A stretch of DNA of 64,000 bases from an uncultured bacterium (lineage in GTDB: Bacteria > Desulfobacterota > GWC2-55-46): positions 62,001 through 126,000 of the forward strand of contig CAJPGC010000003.1 in the NCBI GenBank assembly GCA_905339405.1, written 5' to 3'. A program made the translations under genes and the position numbers. Positions 1 to 7,974 of this stretch are shown piece after piece (positions within the stretch are counted from its first letter, which is position 1; every line of letters starts with the position of its first letter). Under the pieces are notes generated by a model. It was not told the DNA's origin. It worked only from the letters and a program-made list of their open reading frames with translations, and did no database searches.

Positions 1-260
1 CTTGAAAGGACGCAGTTCTTCTCGAGGGGGAACCCGTCCCCGGAATTCAGGATTATCCGGGCGGTGCCGATAAGCTCGCCCATTTCGTTGAACGCGCCGA
101 AATGCACCGAATGGCGGTCGAAGGCGTCTATCTCGAGCCCATCCGGATGGTCCTCGGGTTTTTCAAAACCCCTTTCCTCGCAGTAGACCTTGTACCTGAG
201 CCTGTAGACCTCTTCAAGCTCGACCGCGGAAGAAACCTTCTTGAAATGGATGGGAGCCAT
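1..260 (-). CDS. PEP-CTERM/exosortase-associated acyltransferase, N-terminal fragment
   Basis: The reverse strand reads ATG at 260 down to the window edge without a stop, giving about 86 residues that begin MAPIHFKKVSSAVELEEVYR. The pattern RYKVYCEERGFE, then LEIDAFDRHSVHFGAF and LIGTARII, is typical of the GNAT/autoinducer-synthase-like acyltransferases that accompany exosortase loci (N-acyl amino acid synthase relatives). The C-terminal half lies outside the window. No good ribosome site is visible before this ATG. The neighbouring CAAX-protease-like gene and the NtrC-type regulator fit the same PEP-CTERM locus, so the exosortase itself is probably to the left of base 1. The family call is firm; the acyl substrate is unknown. 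Confidence 0.8.
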   Translation of the reverse strand, partial: MAPIHFKKVSSAVELEEVYRLRYKVYCEERGFEKPEDHPDGLEIDAFDRHSVHFGAFNEMGELIGTARIILNSGDGFPLEKNCVLS

Positions 261-411
261 GTGATAAAAACCCAATCTATGATTTAATAGCTAAAGCCAT
301 CCTGATGGATGCCCTTCAGCCAATACTATTTATATTAAGCTTATCGTCAGTTTGAAGGCAAAATTATACACTTTTTTTGAACCGCACTCTATCGCAAAAA
401 AAGGACCTCTC

Positions 412-1095
412 TTGAAGAACGGAACAGCAGCACGGGTCGCGCCTTTTGCCGTTTTCATGCTCGTCATCGGGGCCCAGGAGGCGATGTCATATATCCCCGG
501 CCTCCCGCAGGCATTCACGGATAACGCTGGCGTGTTCCTGTATCCGCTGCGCGTACTGCTCGCGGCCGCGCTCATAGCCGTCTTCTGGAAGAAGTACGTC
601 GAGATAGACATGCGCGACCTGCTGAAATACAGGGAGACCTTCCTGGCGGCCGCCGTGGGGCTTATCGTCTTCGTGCTGTGGATAAACATGGATTTTGACT
701 TCGCCAGGTTCGGCGAGCCCAAGCCCTTCGACCCGGGCGCGCTTGGAGGCGGCCCTGCGGGAGCCGCGCACATGGCCGTGAGGCTTTTCGGCGCGGCCGT
801 CATTGTCCCTGTCATGGAAGAGCTGTTCTGGAGGTCTTTCCTCATAAGATACATAGACAAGCCCGATTTCCTGAGCGTCCAGATCGGAAGGTTCTCTCTG
901 AGCGCGTTTGTCATATCAACCGTCCTGTTCGGACTGGAGCACAATATGATAGCCGCCGGAATGATGGCGGGCGCGGCATACAATCTACTTCTATACAGGT
1001 CAAGGAGCGTAACTCAATGCATCGTGGCCCACGCCACGACCAACCTCGTCCTGGGCATATACGTAATAATGACCGGAAGCTGGAATTTCTGGTAA
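412..1095 (+). CDS. CPBP/CAAX-protease-like membrane protein of the exosortase system
   Basis: An intramembrane protein of about 227 residues with several hydrophobic segments. The three CPBP motifs are present in order: EELFWR (EExxxR), FGLEHN (FxxxH) and HATTN (HxxxN). This is the signature of the ABI/CAAX prenyl-protease family, and the compact length with an early ARVAPFAVF segment resembles the PEP-CTERM-associated CAAX-like subfamily. An in-frame TTG at 352 gives a 247-residue version, but the TTG at 412 has AAGGA just upstream and yields the usual N-terminus of the subfamily, so I chose it. The gene lies between an exosortase acyltransferase fragment and a sigma-54 regulator. The substrate is not known; a role in processing exosortase cargo is inference. 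Confidence 0.8.
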   Translation: MKNGTAARVAPFAVFMLVIGAQEAMSYIPGLPQAFTDNAGVFLYPLRVLLAAALIAVFWKKYVEIDMRDLLKYRETFLAAAVGLIVFVLWINMDFDFARFGEPKPFDPGALGGGPAGAAHMAVRLFGAAVIVPVMEELFWRSFLIRYIDKPDFLSVQIGRFSLSAFVISTVLFGLEHNMIAAGMMAGAAYNLLLYRSRSVTQCIVAHATTNLVLGIYVIMTGSWNFW

Positions 1096-1317
1096 CGCCA
1101 GCCCCGCTCCCGGCTTCCCTTTTCCCTTATCGGCCTCAGAATTTTATCATATTCTTCAAAGGAATTCAGCATCACCGGGCTGAACCTGAAATACATTTAT
1201 TTTTCATATAGTTGCGCTACAAAACAGCTCTTTCATCTCTTTTGCGGCGGCCCCCTCCTTGTGTAAAAACCCTTTTTGTGATTAGATTAGCAGGCCCATC
1301 GAGCGGGCAAAGGTCCG

Positions 1318-2709
1318 ATGAAAAAAATCCTTATAGTCGACGATGAGGATTGCATCAGGCTTGTTCTCTCCGAGTTCCTCAAAAACAGGGGTTTTGCCTC
1401 CTGCGAAGCGAAAGACGGCTTCGAGGCCGTCTCTTTGTTCGCAACGGAGCGCCCCGACGCCGTGCTCCTTGACCTGTCCATGCCCGGCATGGACGGCATG
1501 GAAGTGCTCTCCAGGCTTACGGCGCAGGACCCTTCCGTCCCTGTCATCATCCTTACCGCGAATGGCCAGATAAGCTCCGCCGTACAGGCCGTGAAGTGCG
1601 GAGCGTTCGACTTCATCCTGAAGCCCCCTGATTTCGAAGAGATCACGCTGAGGCTAAACCGCGCCGTAGAAAAAGCCAATCTTAAAAAAAGCCTCGCGCG
1701 CCTCTCCAATTCGGTCGAGGCCTCCTTTGCCAGGCACCTCGGCAAAAGCCCGGCCGTCAAGAATGTCATAAGCCAGGTGCACAGGGTCGCTCCTTCACCG
1801 TTTTCAGTCATCATACAGGGCGAGACAGGCACAGGGAAGTCGACGCTCGCCGAATTCATCCATAATCTCTCGGCCCGCTCCGGCAAGCCATTCGTAAGGG
1901 TGGATATCGGCGTCATACCGGAGACAATCATAGAAAGCGAGCTCTTCGGCCATTCAAAGGGCGCTTTCACCGGCGCGGACAGGGCGAAAAAGGGCTACTT
2001 CGAGTCGGCCGACGGAGGGACCGTCTTCATTGACGAGCTCGAGAACACCTCTGCCCAGGTCCAGTCAAAGCTCTTGAGCGCGGTCGAACAAAAAAGCGTA
2101 TACCCCATCGGCACGGCGCGCTCCGTGCCTGTCGACTTCAGGCTCATCGCCGCCACCAACACGGACCTTTCCGGCATGGTGCGCCTCAAGAGGTTCAGGG
2201 AAGACCTCTTCTACAGGCTGAGCGAATTCACCATACACCTCCCGCCGCTTCGCGAAAGAAAAGAGGACATCGGCTTTCTCGCGGAGCGCTTCTGCGACGA
2301 GGCCTGCGAAGAGCTCAAGAAAAAGCCGCTCGAGATAGACAATGGTGCGATGGAACTTCTGATGCGGTCCAGGTGGCCGGGAAATGTAAGGGAGCTCAAG
2401 AACGTCGTGAGAAGGGCGGTGCTCCTGTCAAGCGGCGGCTCCCTCACGAGGGATTGTCTCTCGGAGGTCATGGGCGCTCCGGCGGCCGAAGCCATGCTCA
2501 ACGAGGCCTGCTCATCGATGCCGCCTCTGAAGGAGACCTCTTCAAGGGCGATTTCCGAAGCCGAAGCTGCCGCGATAAGGCAGGCCCTTACCCTTTCCGG
2601 CGGCAACAAGACAAGGGCCGCCTCCATCCTGCAGGTCGATTACAAGACGCTACTGACGAAGATAAGACAGTACGGCATCGGCCCATCGATTGAAGCCAAC
2701 CCTGATTGA
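1318..2709 (+). CDS. prsR: Sigma-54-dependent NtrC-family response regulator (PrsR-like)
   Basis: This 463-residue protein has a receiver domain (residues 1-120, acidic pair D8/D9, phospho-acceptor D52 in LLDLSMPGMDG), an AAA+ sigma-54 interaction domain (about 140-370, Walker A GETGTGKS, GAFTGA loop, FIDEL) and a Fis-type helix-turn-helix near the C-terminus (GGNKTRAASILQVDYKTLL). The GAFTGA loop shows that it should contact sigma-54 RNA polymerase. No histidine kinase lies beside it within the window; a PrsK-type kinase may be to the left. Sigma-54 promoters at 2815-2830 and 39458-39473, the second before a PEP-CTERM gene, make it a plausible regulator of exosortase cargo. The architecture is certain; the PrsR identity rests on context. 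Confidence 0.8.
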   Translation: MKKILIVDDEDCIRLVLSEFLKNRGFASCEAKDGFEAVSLFATERPDAVLLDLSMPGMDGMEVLSRLTAQDPSVPVIILTANGQISSAVQAVKCGAFDFILKPPDFEEITLRLNRAVEKANLKKSLARLSNSVEASFARHLGKSPAVKNVISQVHRVAPSPFSVIIQGETGTGKSTLAEFIHNLSARSGKPFVRVDIGVIPETIIESELFGHSKGAFTGADRAKKGYFESADGGTVFIDELENTSAQVQSKLLSAVEQKSVYPIGTARSVPVDFRLIAATNTDLSGMVRLKRFREDLFYRLSEFTIHLPPLRERKEDIGFLAERFCDEACEELKKKPLEIDNGAMELLMRSRWPGNVRELKNVVRRAVLLSSGGSLTRDCLSEVMGAPAAEAMLNEACSSMPPLKETSSRAISEAEAAAIRQALTLSGGNKTRAASILQVDYKTLLTKIRQYGIGPSIEANPD

Positions 2710-2814
2710 CTTAGTCTTCCCCTTATGGAATCAATTCCACAACCCTGTAACCGGCTCCATACCCAGCGAGCCTCCTTTTATTTTTAAATTCCATAAAATC
2801 AAGCTGTTAGCTCC

Positions 2815-2830
2815 TGGCACGGCTCTTGCC
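2815..2830 (+). promoter_or_regulatory. Sigma-54 (-24/-12) promoter
   Basis: TGGCACGGCTCTTGCC matches the sigma-54 consensus TGGCACG-N4-TTGC, with GG (2816-2817) and GC (2828-2829) separated by exactly 10 bases. It lies 44 bases before the ATG of the secreted-protein gene at 2874 and just after the sigma-54 activator gene. A GCCAAT-N4-ATTGGC inverted repeat (2828-2843) overlaps the -12 element. Confidence 0.85.
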
Positions 2831-2873
2831 AATGTATATTGGCAGATGTCAAACCTGTTCCAGGAGGCACGGT

Positions 2874-3566
2874 ATGAAAAAGAGCTATATGTCGATAATC
2901 CCTTTTCTCATTTTCACCGTCAATACAGCGCAAGCAGGAACGCCAGAGCCACTTCCGAATATAAAAGAAGCTGCAAGCTACGCCAATATCGACATCAAAG
3001 GCACGCATACCCCCATGGAGGTCTTCCGTCATTTCAGCTCGGAGTGCGCCGGGGGCAAGCTTTATTTCCTTGCCTCTCTTAAAGGGGGCAGGTTCGTAAG
3101 GCTCACGCTACTCAACTACCCGGACGCGGCATCCTACATGGAGACCGACGGCGACGGGAAATACCCCTGGCTCCTCGCTTGCGATGGAGACACAAAGTTC
3201 CTGGTCGAAAAAGAGTACAGTTCCGGCCCGGGGAGAGGAAGCTTCCGGCTTTACAAAGGCAGGGCCCTTGAAGGGATAGATTACGCCGTAAACAGGCCTT
3301 CCGAACAGGAGCCGCCCTCCGGCATGGATGACGCGGCGTTCTCAGTGAAGATGGCCTCCGAGCTTGCCGCGTACAAGATGAGCTTCATAAGCTCCAATGG
3401 CGGGACGAGGTTTTCGGGGCGCTATGAGAGCGCGGCAGGGGAGTGCGACACTGTATCGGTCACGCGCCTTATCGGGAACGGGCCGGCCACGCGCTTCAAG
3501 GTCTGCTCGGGAAGGGTCCATGCGTTATCAAACCCCCTGCCCCCGATGATGGCGGCGGCTGAATAA
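2874..3566 (+). CDS. Uncharacterized secreted protein under sigma-54 control
   Basis: A 230-residue protein whose N-terminus (MKKSYMSIIPFLIFTVNTAQA) is a clear Sec signal peptide ending in an AxA-like site. The ATG at 2874 is preceded by AGGAGG at 2862-2867; an in-frame upstream ATG at 2826 falls inside the promoter and is rejected. The mature part has two or more cysteines (SECAGGKLYF, LLACDGD, AGECDTV, VCSGR) that could form disulfides, but I recognise no family. There is no PEP-CTERM tail. It is the only gene behind a near-perfect sigma-54 promoter and is followed by a terminator, so it is monocistronic. Periplasmic or surface location is inferred. Confidence 0.75.
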   Translation: MKKSYMSIIPFLIFTVNTAQAGTPEPLPNIKEAASYANIDIKGTHTPMEVFRHFSSECAGGKLYFLASLKGGRFVRLTLLNYPDAASYMETDGDGKYPWLLACDGDTKFLVEKEYSSGPGRGSFRLYKGRALEGIDYAVNRPSEQEPPSGMDDAAFSVKMASELAAYKMSFISSNGGTRFSGRYESAAGECDTVSVTRLIGNGPATRFKVCSGRVHALSNPLPPMMAAAE

Positions 3567-3597
3567 AAAAAGACCCGCCTTTCGGGCGGGTCTTTTA
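3565..3597. terminator. Bidirectional intrinsic terminator between convergent genes
   Basis: AAGACCCGCC-TTTC-GGGCGGGTCTT forms a 10-bp GC-rich stem flanked by A and T runs on both sides. It serves the plus-strand secreted-protein gene and the minus-strand helicase gene. Confidence 0.9.
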
Positions 3598-3620
3598 AGC
3601 TTGCCTTTATAAAGGACGGT

Positions 3621-4892
3621 TTACCTCTGATAATTCCTGTCCTTCTTCTCAAACCTGCGTGCAGGCCTCGCGCTGGCGAAGCCAGGCTTTCTTCCCTGGC
3701 CCTGCGGCTTCCTATCCTGCCTGAAAGACGGGGCCGAGTCAGTTGAAAATGAAGGCTCGTTCTTGAAGCCGGGTATCTCCTGAACTTCGATGTTGCGGCC
3801 GAGGAGCTTCTGGATGTTCCTCAGAAGGTCGCGCTCCTCGGAGGCCACGAGCGAGAGCGCCATTCCAGAGGCTCCGGCCCTGCCGGTCCTGCCGATGCGG
3901 TGGACGTAGTCCTCGGGCACGTTGGGCAGGTCGAAGTTCACGACATGCGGGAGGCTGTCGATGTCGAGGCCGCGCGCGGCGATGTCGGTAGCCACAAGGA
4001 TACGCACAGCGCCTTTCTTGAAGTCAGCGAGGGCCTTTGTGCGGGCGGCCTGGCTCTTGTTGCCGTGTATGGCCGTAGAGTTTATGCCGTCTTTCAAAAG
4101 CTGGGTCGCCAGCCTGTTCGCGCCGTGCTTGGTGCGGGTGAAGACCAGAGCCTGCTGCCAGTCCCCTTCTTTTATGAGATGGGCGAGGAGCTCTCTCTTT
4201 TTCGTCTGCCCCACGGGATGGACTACCTGAGAGACGGTCTCGGCCGCGGTGTTCCTGCGCGCCACTTCGACCATCTCCGGGTTTTGAAGGAGACCGTCGG
4301 CAAGACGCTTTATCTCGTCGTTATAAGTGGCCGAGAAAAGGAGGTTCTGCCTTTTGGCGGGCAGGAGCCTCAGTATCCTCTTTATGTCGTGTATGAAGCC
4401 CATGTCGAGCATGCGGTCGGCCTCGTCAAGGACGAGTATCTCGACCTTCGAGAGGTTCACGGTGCCCTGCCCGGCATGGTCGAGAAGGCGGCCCGGGGTG
4501 GCTACGAGTATGTCGATGCCGCGCCTCAACTGGTCTATCTGCGGGTTTATTCCCACTCCGCCGAATACGACAGCCGAATGAAGGCGCAGGTTCTTGCCAT
4601 AAGTGCGCACGCTGTCCGCGACCTGGGCCGCGAGCTCGCGCGTGGGCGTCAGTACGAGCGCCCTGGGAGCGCGACCTCTCGCGCCGCCCTGCTCTCCGGC
4701 GGAAAGGAGCTGGAGCATCGGGAGCGTGAAGGCGGCCGTCTTGCCGGTGCCTGTCTGCGCGCCCGCGAGCACGTCGCGGCCTTCGAGTATTACGGGGATG
4801 GTCTTCGCCTGTACGGGCGTAGGCGTGGTGTAGCCCTGAGCCTGGACAGCACTCAGCAGTTCGGCCTTGAGGCCGAGAGAATCAAATGACAT
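3621..4892 (-). CDS. rhlE: DEAD-box ATP-dependent RNA helicase (RhlE-like)
   Basis: A 423-residue DEAD-box helicase. The order of motifs is F..L and Q-motif (GYTTPTPVQ), motif [31 protein letters not shown] (LFSATY), and [10 protein letters not shown] in the second RecA domain. A basic glycine/arginine/lysine-rich tail after residue 370 ([22 protein letters not shown]) fits RhlE-type RNA binding. It unwinds short RNA duplexes and is normally linked to ribosome assembly and cold adaptation. The start has CCGGAG upstream. A promoter near 5044-5071 leaves a leader of about 150 bases with a strong hairpin. The gene is transcribed alone, toward the shared terminator. The family is certain; the precise RhlE/CsdA subtype is less so. 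Confidence 0.92.
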   Translation of the reverse strand: MSFDSLGLKAELLSAVQAQGYTTPTPVQAKTIPVILEGRDVLAGAQTGTGKTAAFTLPMLQLLSAGEQGGARGRAPRALVLTPTRELAAQVADSVRTYGKNLRLHSAVVFGGVGINPQIDQLRRGIDILVATPGRLLDHAGQGTVNLSKVEILVLDEADRMLDMGFIHDIKRILRLLPAKRQNLLFSATYNDEIKRLADGLLQNPEMVEVARRNTAAETVSQVVHPVGQTKKRELLAHLIKEGDWQQALVFTRTKHGANRLATQLLKDGINSTAIHGNKSQAARTKALADFKKGAVRILVATDIAARGLDIDSLPHVVNFDLPNVPEDYVHRIGRTGRAGASGMALSLVASEERDLLRNIQKLLGRNIEVQEIPGFKNEPSFSTDSAPSFRQDRKPQGQGRKPGFASARPARRFEKKDRNYQR

Positions 4893-5071
4893 TAATTACT
4901 CCGGAAACAGCCTACTCAATTGTGATTGAGCCGGTCTTTAGGCAGGTTCGTTTAAGGTTGTTCTGGGTGAGGTTGAAAAAAGGTTGGTCAACCAAGACAC
5001 AGCCTGCCGCCGACCGAATGGCGGCAAGGTTTAAGAATATAGGACTATAGCACAGAAAAGAATGATTGCAA
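4893..5071 (-). promoter_or_regulatory. Promoter and long structured leader of the helicase gene
   Basis: On the minus strand TTGCAA (5066-5071) and TATAGT (5044-5049) are 16 bases apart, a plausible sigma-70 promoter. The leader of roughly 145 bases contains TGCCGCC-N8-GGCGGCA, a strong hairpin. Long leaders are common on cold-induced helicase mRNAs; regulation here is inference. Confidence 0.45.
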
Positions 5072-5135
5072 ACGCAAAATGATGATGTTCATTTTCCCGG
5101 GTCATATTTCGCTTAAAAATAGGCTAGTTACGGCT

Positions 5136-6908
5136 TTAATATTTTTTAGCGCCCCGGCCCTTTAAATGTTGTTTTTTCTGCCAGTGTGGTTTCGGCGCGG
5201 GATGTCTTCCCTCTTTTTCATAGCCGCAGAGTATGGCCTTCTGCTCCTCCCTGCCCTTCGCGCTCTTCTCGACGAAGACAGGCCTGCCCGTGAAGGGGTC
5301 GCGCCCGGTCCAGTAGACGAGCGTCGAGAAGGTAGAGGGCGTCGGCGTAAAGACCTGCACCTGCTCGGGGATAGAGCCGAGCTCCCTTGTGACGAAGCTC
5401 TTCAATTTTTTCATGTCGGCAGCCGTGCAGCCGGGGTGGGCGGCCATGAGATAGTACGAGAGGAACTGCTTTAATCCGGCCTCCCCGGTAAATTTGTAGA
5501 AAAGCTCCTTGAACTTCACAAGCGCCTCCGGGGTGCAGCCCGGCTTGCCCATCTGGTCGAGCACGCTTGTCTCGGTGTGCTCCGGGGCTATCTTCATCTG
5601 GCCCGAGACATGGTGGGCGACCAGCTCCTTTAAATATCTCTCGCCGTCTTTCCTGTCGGCAAGCACGAGGTCGTGGCGTATGCCTGAGGCGACGATTGCC
5701 TTCTTGACGCCTTCTATCGAGCGGACAGCCTTAAGCAACGATATCTGCTCGTCATGGCCGAACTTCATGAGGGGGCAGACCTTCGGGGAGATGCAGCTTT
5801 TTTTCATGCAGCAGCCGCTCTTCTCCATCCTCGTGCACGTGGTCGCGTACATATTCGCCGACGGCCCACCTACGTCGTGTATCCTGCCCTTGAAGAGCGG
5901 GTGCCTGGCGATCTGCCTTGCCTCCGCGATTATCGACTCACTGCTTCTGCTCCTCACGCGGCGGCCCTCGTGGACTGCTATTGCGCAAAAGCCGCATTCA
6001 CCGTAGCAGCCCCTGTGGGTCGAGATGGAAAAGCGTATCGTCTCCAACGCCTTTACCTCGCCGTCCTTCTTGTGGAAGGGGTGCAGGTCGCGCTCGTATT
6101 TGATGTTGTAGACAGCGTCGAAATCCTTCTGCTCGAGGTAGAAGGCCGGAGGGTTCTGGACGAGGTACCTGTCGGCATGCCCCTGCGCGAGCCTCGAAGC
6201 CGTTGCCGGGTCGTTGTTGTTATAGAAAAGCTGGAAGGCCCTGGTGAAAGCGTCCTTGTCTGCCGCGGCCTCCTCGAACGATGGCAGCTCTATTGAGCCT
6301 TCAGGAAGGGTCTTCGAGATATAGCAAAGGCCGCGGACGATAGATGCGTCTTTGCCGTCCTTGAGGCATCGGGCGAGCTCGACGACTGAGCGTTCGCACA
6401 TGCCATAGAGGAGAAAATCCGCCTTCGCGTCGAACAGGACCGAGCGCCTTACGCTGTCCGTCCAGCAGTCGTAATGCGCTACGCGGCGCAATGAAGCCTC
6501 TATGCCGCCGAGTACTACAGGCTTCGGCTCTTCTCTCGAATACCTTCTGATGAGGTTTGTGTAGGCGATGGTAGCGCGGTCAGGGCGGCGGTCGTTCCTG
6601 CCGCCGGGCGTGTAGTCGTCGCGGTTTCTTTTTTTCCCAGAGGCCGTGCGGTTCGCGACCATCGAGTCGATGCAGCCGGCGCTGACGCCCCAGAAGAGTT
6701 GAGGGATACCGAGGCGCATGACGTCGTCGTTTGAGATATCGGGCTGGCCGATGACGCCGACCCTGAAACCCGCCTCGAGGAGGACCTTGCCTATTACAGC
6801 GACGCCGACGTAAGGGGAGTCGATGTAGCTGTCGCCCGAGACCAGCACAACGTCGAGCCGGTCCCAGCCAAGCTTTTCCATCTCTTTTTTCGTAGTCGGC
6901 AGAAACAT
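5136..6908 (-). CDS. ygiQ: YgiQ-family radical SAM protein (UPF0313)
   Basis: A 590-residue protein whose N-terminal region (DVVLVSGDSYIDSPYVGVAV, GVSAGCIDSMVANRT, DDYTPGG) is diagnostic of YgiQ. The radical SAM cluster motif is RGCYGECGFC (CxxxCxxC) near residue 300, and the C-terminal part carries the basic tail KGRGAKKY common in the family. The B12-like N-terminal fold and the [4Fe-4S] centre are conserved, but the physiological reaction of YgiQ is not established. It is shorter than the roughly 740-residue E. coli protein and resembles the shorter versions of other phyla. It stands alone between the helicase and the divergent cupredoxin gene. Confidence 0.92.
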   Translation of the reverse strand: MFLPTTKKEMEKLGWDRLDVVLVSGDSYIDSPYVGVAVIGKVLLEAGFRVGVIGQPDISNDDVMRLGIPQLFWGVSAGCIDSMVANRTASGKKRNRDDYTPGGRNDRRPDRATIAYTNLIRRYSREEPKPVVLGGIEASLRRVAHYDCWTDSVRRSVLFDAKADFLLYGMCERSVVELARCLKDGKDASIVRGLCYISKTLPEGSIELPSFEEAAADKDAFTRAFQLFYNNNDPATASRLAQGHADRYLVQNPPAFYLEQKDFDAVYNIKYERDLHPFHKKDGEVKALETIRFSISTHRGCYGECGFCAIAVHEGRRVRSRSSESIIAEARQIARHPLFKGRIHDVGGPSANMYATTCTRMEKSGCCMKKSCISPKVCPLMKFGHDEQISLLKAVRSIEGVKKAIVASGIRHDLVLADRKDGERYLKELVAHHVSGQMKIAPEHTETSVLDQMGKPGCTPEALVKFKELFYKFTGEAGLKQFLSYYLMAAHPGCTAADMKKLKSFVTRELGSIPEQVQVFTPTPSTFSTLVYWTGRDPFTGRPVFVEKSAKGREEQKAILCGYEKEGRHPAPKPHWQKKQHLKGRGAKKY

Positions 6909-7035
6909 CTGTTTTCTTTCCGTTATTCGGTCAACTCAAGGACATTTTACTCCAGCGGGCAGACATGGTCAATCGGCAAAGTCCCGGCTGTGGTATGCTT
7001 TAATTGTCGGCGCGGCCTGAACAGGAGACTTTCTG

Positions 7036-7446
7036 ATGGTAAAAGCCATTTTCATACTCCTCATTCTGCTCTCAACGCCGCTTCCGTCTTTTTCAGCGGA
7101 GGAAAGCGGCGTCTACACCGCGGCGGCAGATTCTGACAACGTGCAAAGGGTCGAGCTGACCGCCGGCAGCTACTTCTTCAAGCCGGAACAGATCATCGTC
7201 AGGGCCGGAGTCCCGGTGGAGCTCGTAATAAGAAATGAGTCGAAGGTCGTCCCACACAACTTCGTGATGGAATCGCCTGAGGCTGGAATGGACTTTTCCG
7301 AATCGCTTTCAGGCAACGGCAACCTTACGGTTGTAAGGTTCACGCCCACCCGGCCCGGCAAATATCCCTTTTACTGCGACAAAAAGCTACTCTTTTTCAA
7401 GAGCCACAAGGACAGAGGCATGGAAGGCGTGGTGGAAGTGCGCTGA
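7036..7446 (+). CDS. Periplasmic cupredoxin-domain protein
   Basis: This 136-residue protein has an N-terminal signal peptide (MVKAIFILLILLSTPLPSFSA) and a single cupredoxin-like beta-sandwich. Likely type-1 copper ligands are the His in VPHNF, Cys in FYCDKK, His in SHKDRGM and Met in GMEG, which matches the plastocyanin/azurin order His, Cys, His, Met. It would be a small electron carrier or copper-binding protein in the periplasm. AGGAG lies a few bases upstream of the ATG. The CMD-family gene follows but has its own promoter, so the two need not be one operon. The domain call is strong; the redox partner is unknown. Confidence 0.85.
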   Translation: MVKAIFILLILLSTPLPSFSAEESGVYTAAADSDNVQRVELTAGSYFFKPEQIIVRAGVPVELVIRNESKVVPHNFVMESPEAGMDFSESLSGNGNLTVVRFTPTRPGKYPFYCDKKLLFFKSHKDRGMEGVVEVR

Positions 7447-7461
7447 CCCCTCCTCCGCGAT

Positions 7462-7490
7462 TTGACCATTCAAATGAACGGGGATATACT
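7462..7490 (+). promoter_or_regulatory. Sigma-70-type promoter for the CMD-family gene
   Basis: TTGACC (7462-7467), a 17-base spacer and TATACT (7485-7490). Transcription would start near 7497, which rules out the in-frame TTG at 7499 as a start codon and supports the ATG at 7529. Confidence 0.65.
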
Positions 7491-7528
7491 TTTTTTAAAT
7501 GATTTCCGTTATCAAGCGGAGGCCCGAC

Positions 7529-7879
7529 ATGAAAGAAGACATGAAAAAAGAGCTCCCTGGATTTCTTCAGGACGTTATCAAAAAATACCCCAAAATATGG
7601 GACAGCTTCGACGCCCTCGGCAATTCGATAAGCGAACTGCCCGGAGGCATCGACAAGAAAAGCCAGCATCTCGTGAAGCTTGGGATAGCCATAGGAGCCG
7701 GGCGCGAGGGGGCCGTCCATTCACATACGCGCAGGGCCAAACAGGCTGGTTTCACCAACGAGCAGATTTACCATACCGCCCTGCTCGCGATAACTACGCT
7801 GGGCTGGCCAGGAGCGGTTGCGACCCTGTCGTGGATAGACGACGAGCTAAAGGAAATCAAAACGAAAAAGGCCGCGTAG
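7529..7879 (+). CDS. Carboxymuconolactone-decarboxylase (CMD/AhpD-like) family protein lacking the CxxC
   Basis: A 116-residue protein starting MKEDMKKELPGFLQDV, with GGAGG six bases before the ATG. The fold signature is the central stretch KLGIAIGAGREGAVHSHTRRAKQAGFTNEQIYHTAL, which matches CMD-family helices. In AhpD the corresponding segment carries CxxC plus a histidine. Here the cysteines are replaced (EGAVHSH) and only the histidines remain, so a thiol peroxidase-reductase role is unlikely. Related single-domain proteins of this type are widespread in anaerobes with no firm function. It is followed by a bidirectional terminator shared with the large minus-strand operon. Confidence 0.8.
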   Translation: MKEDMKKELPGFLQDVIKKYPKIWDSFDALGNSISELPGGIDKKSQHLVKLGIAIGAGREGAVHSHTRRAKQAGFTNEQIYHTALLAITTLGWPGAVATLSWIDDELKEIKTKKAA

Positions 7880-7910
7880 CAGCTAAGAATTGATAGCGGG
7901 TAGATGAAAT

Positions 7911-7942
7911 AAAAAAAGGCGCGCCAGAGGCGCGCCTTTTTC
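7911..7942. terminator. Bidirectional intrinsic terminator ending the 30-kb operon
   Basis: A perfect 8-bp stem GGCGCGCC-AGA-GGCGCGCC (7918-7936) with seven A on the left and six T on the right. It terminates the CMD-family gene on the plus strand and CysN, the last gene of the long operon, on the minus strand. Confidence 0.9.
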
Positions 7943-7974
7943 CGTTCAACTGATTTGACTTCAAAGCCTGTTTG

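Noticed and set aside
3900-4889. Long open frame (329 codons) on the plus strand over the helicase gene
   Set aside because: It is the antisense shadow of the DEAD-box gene, where high GC at third positions keeps frames open. The minus-strand protein has all motifs of a known family.
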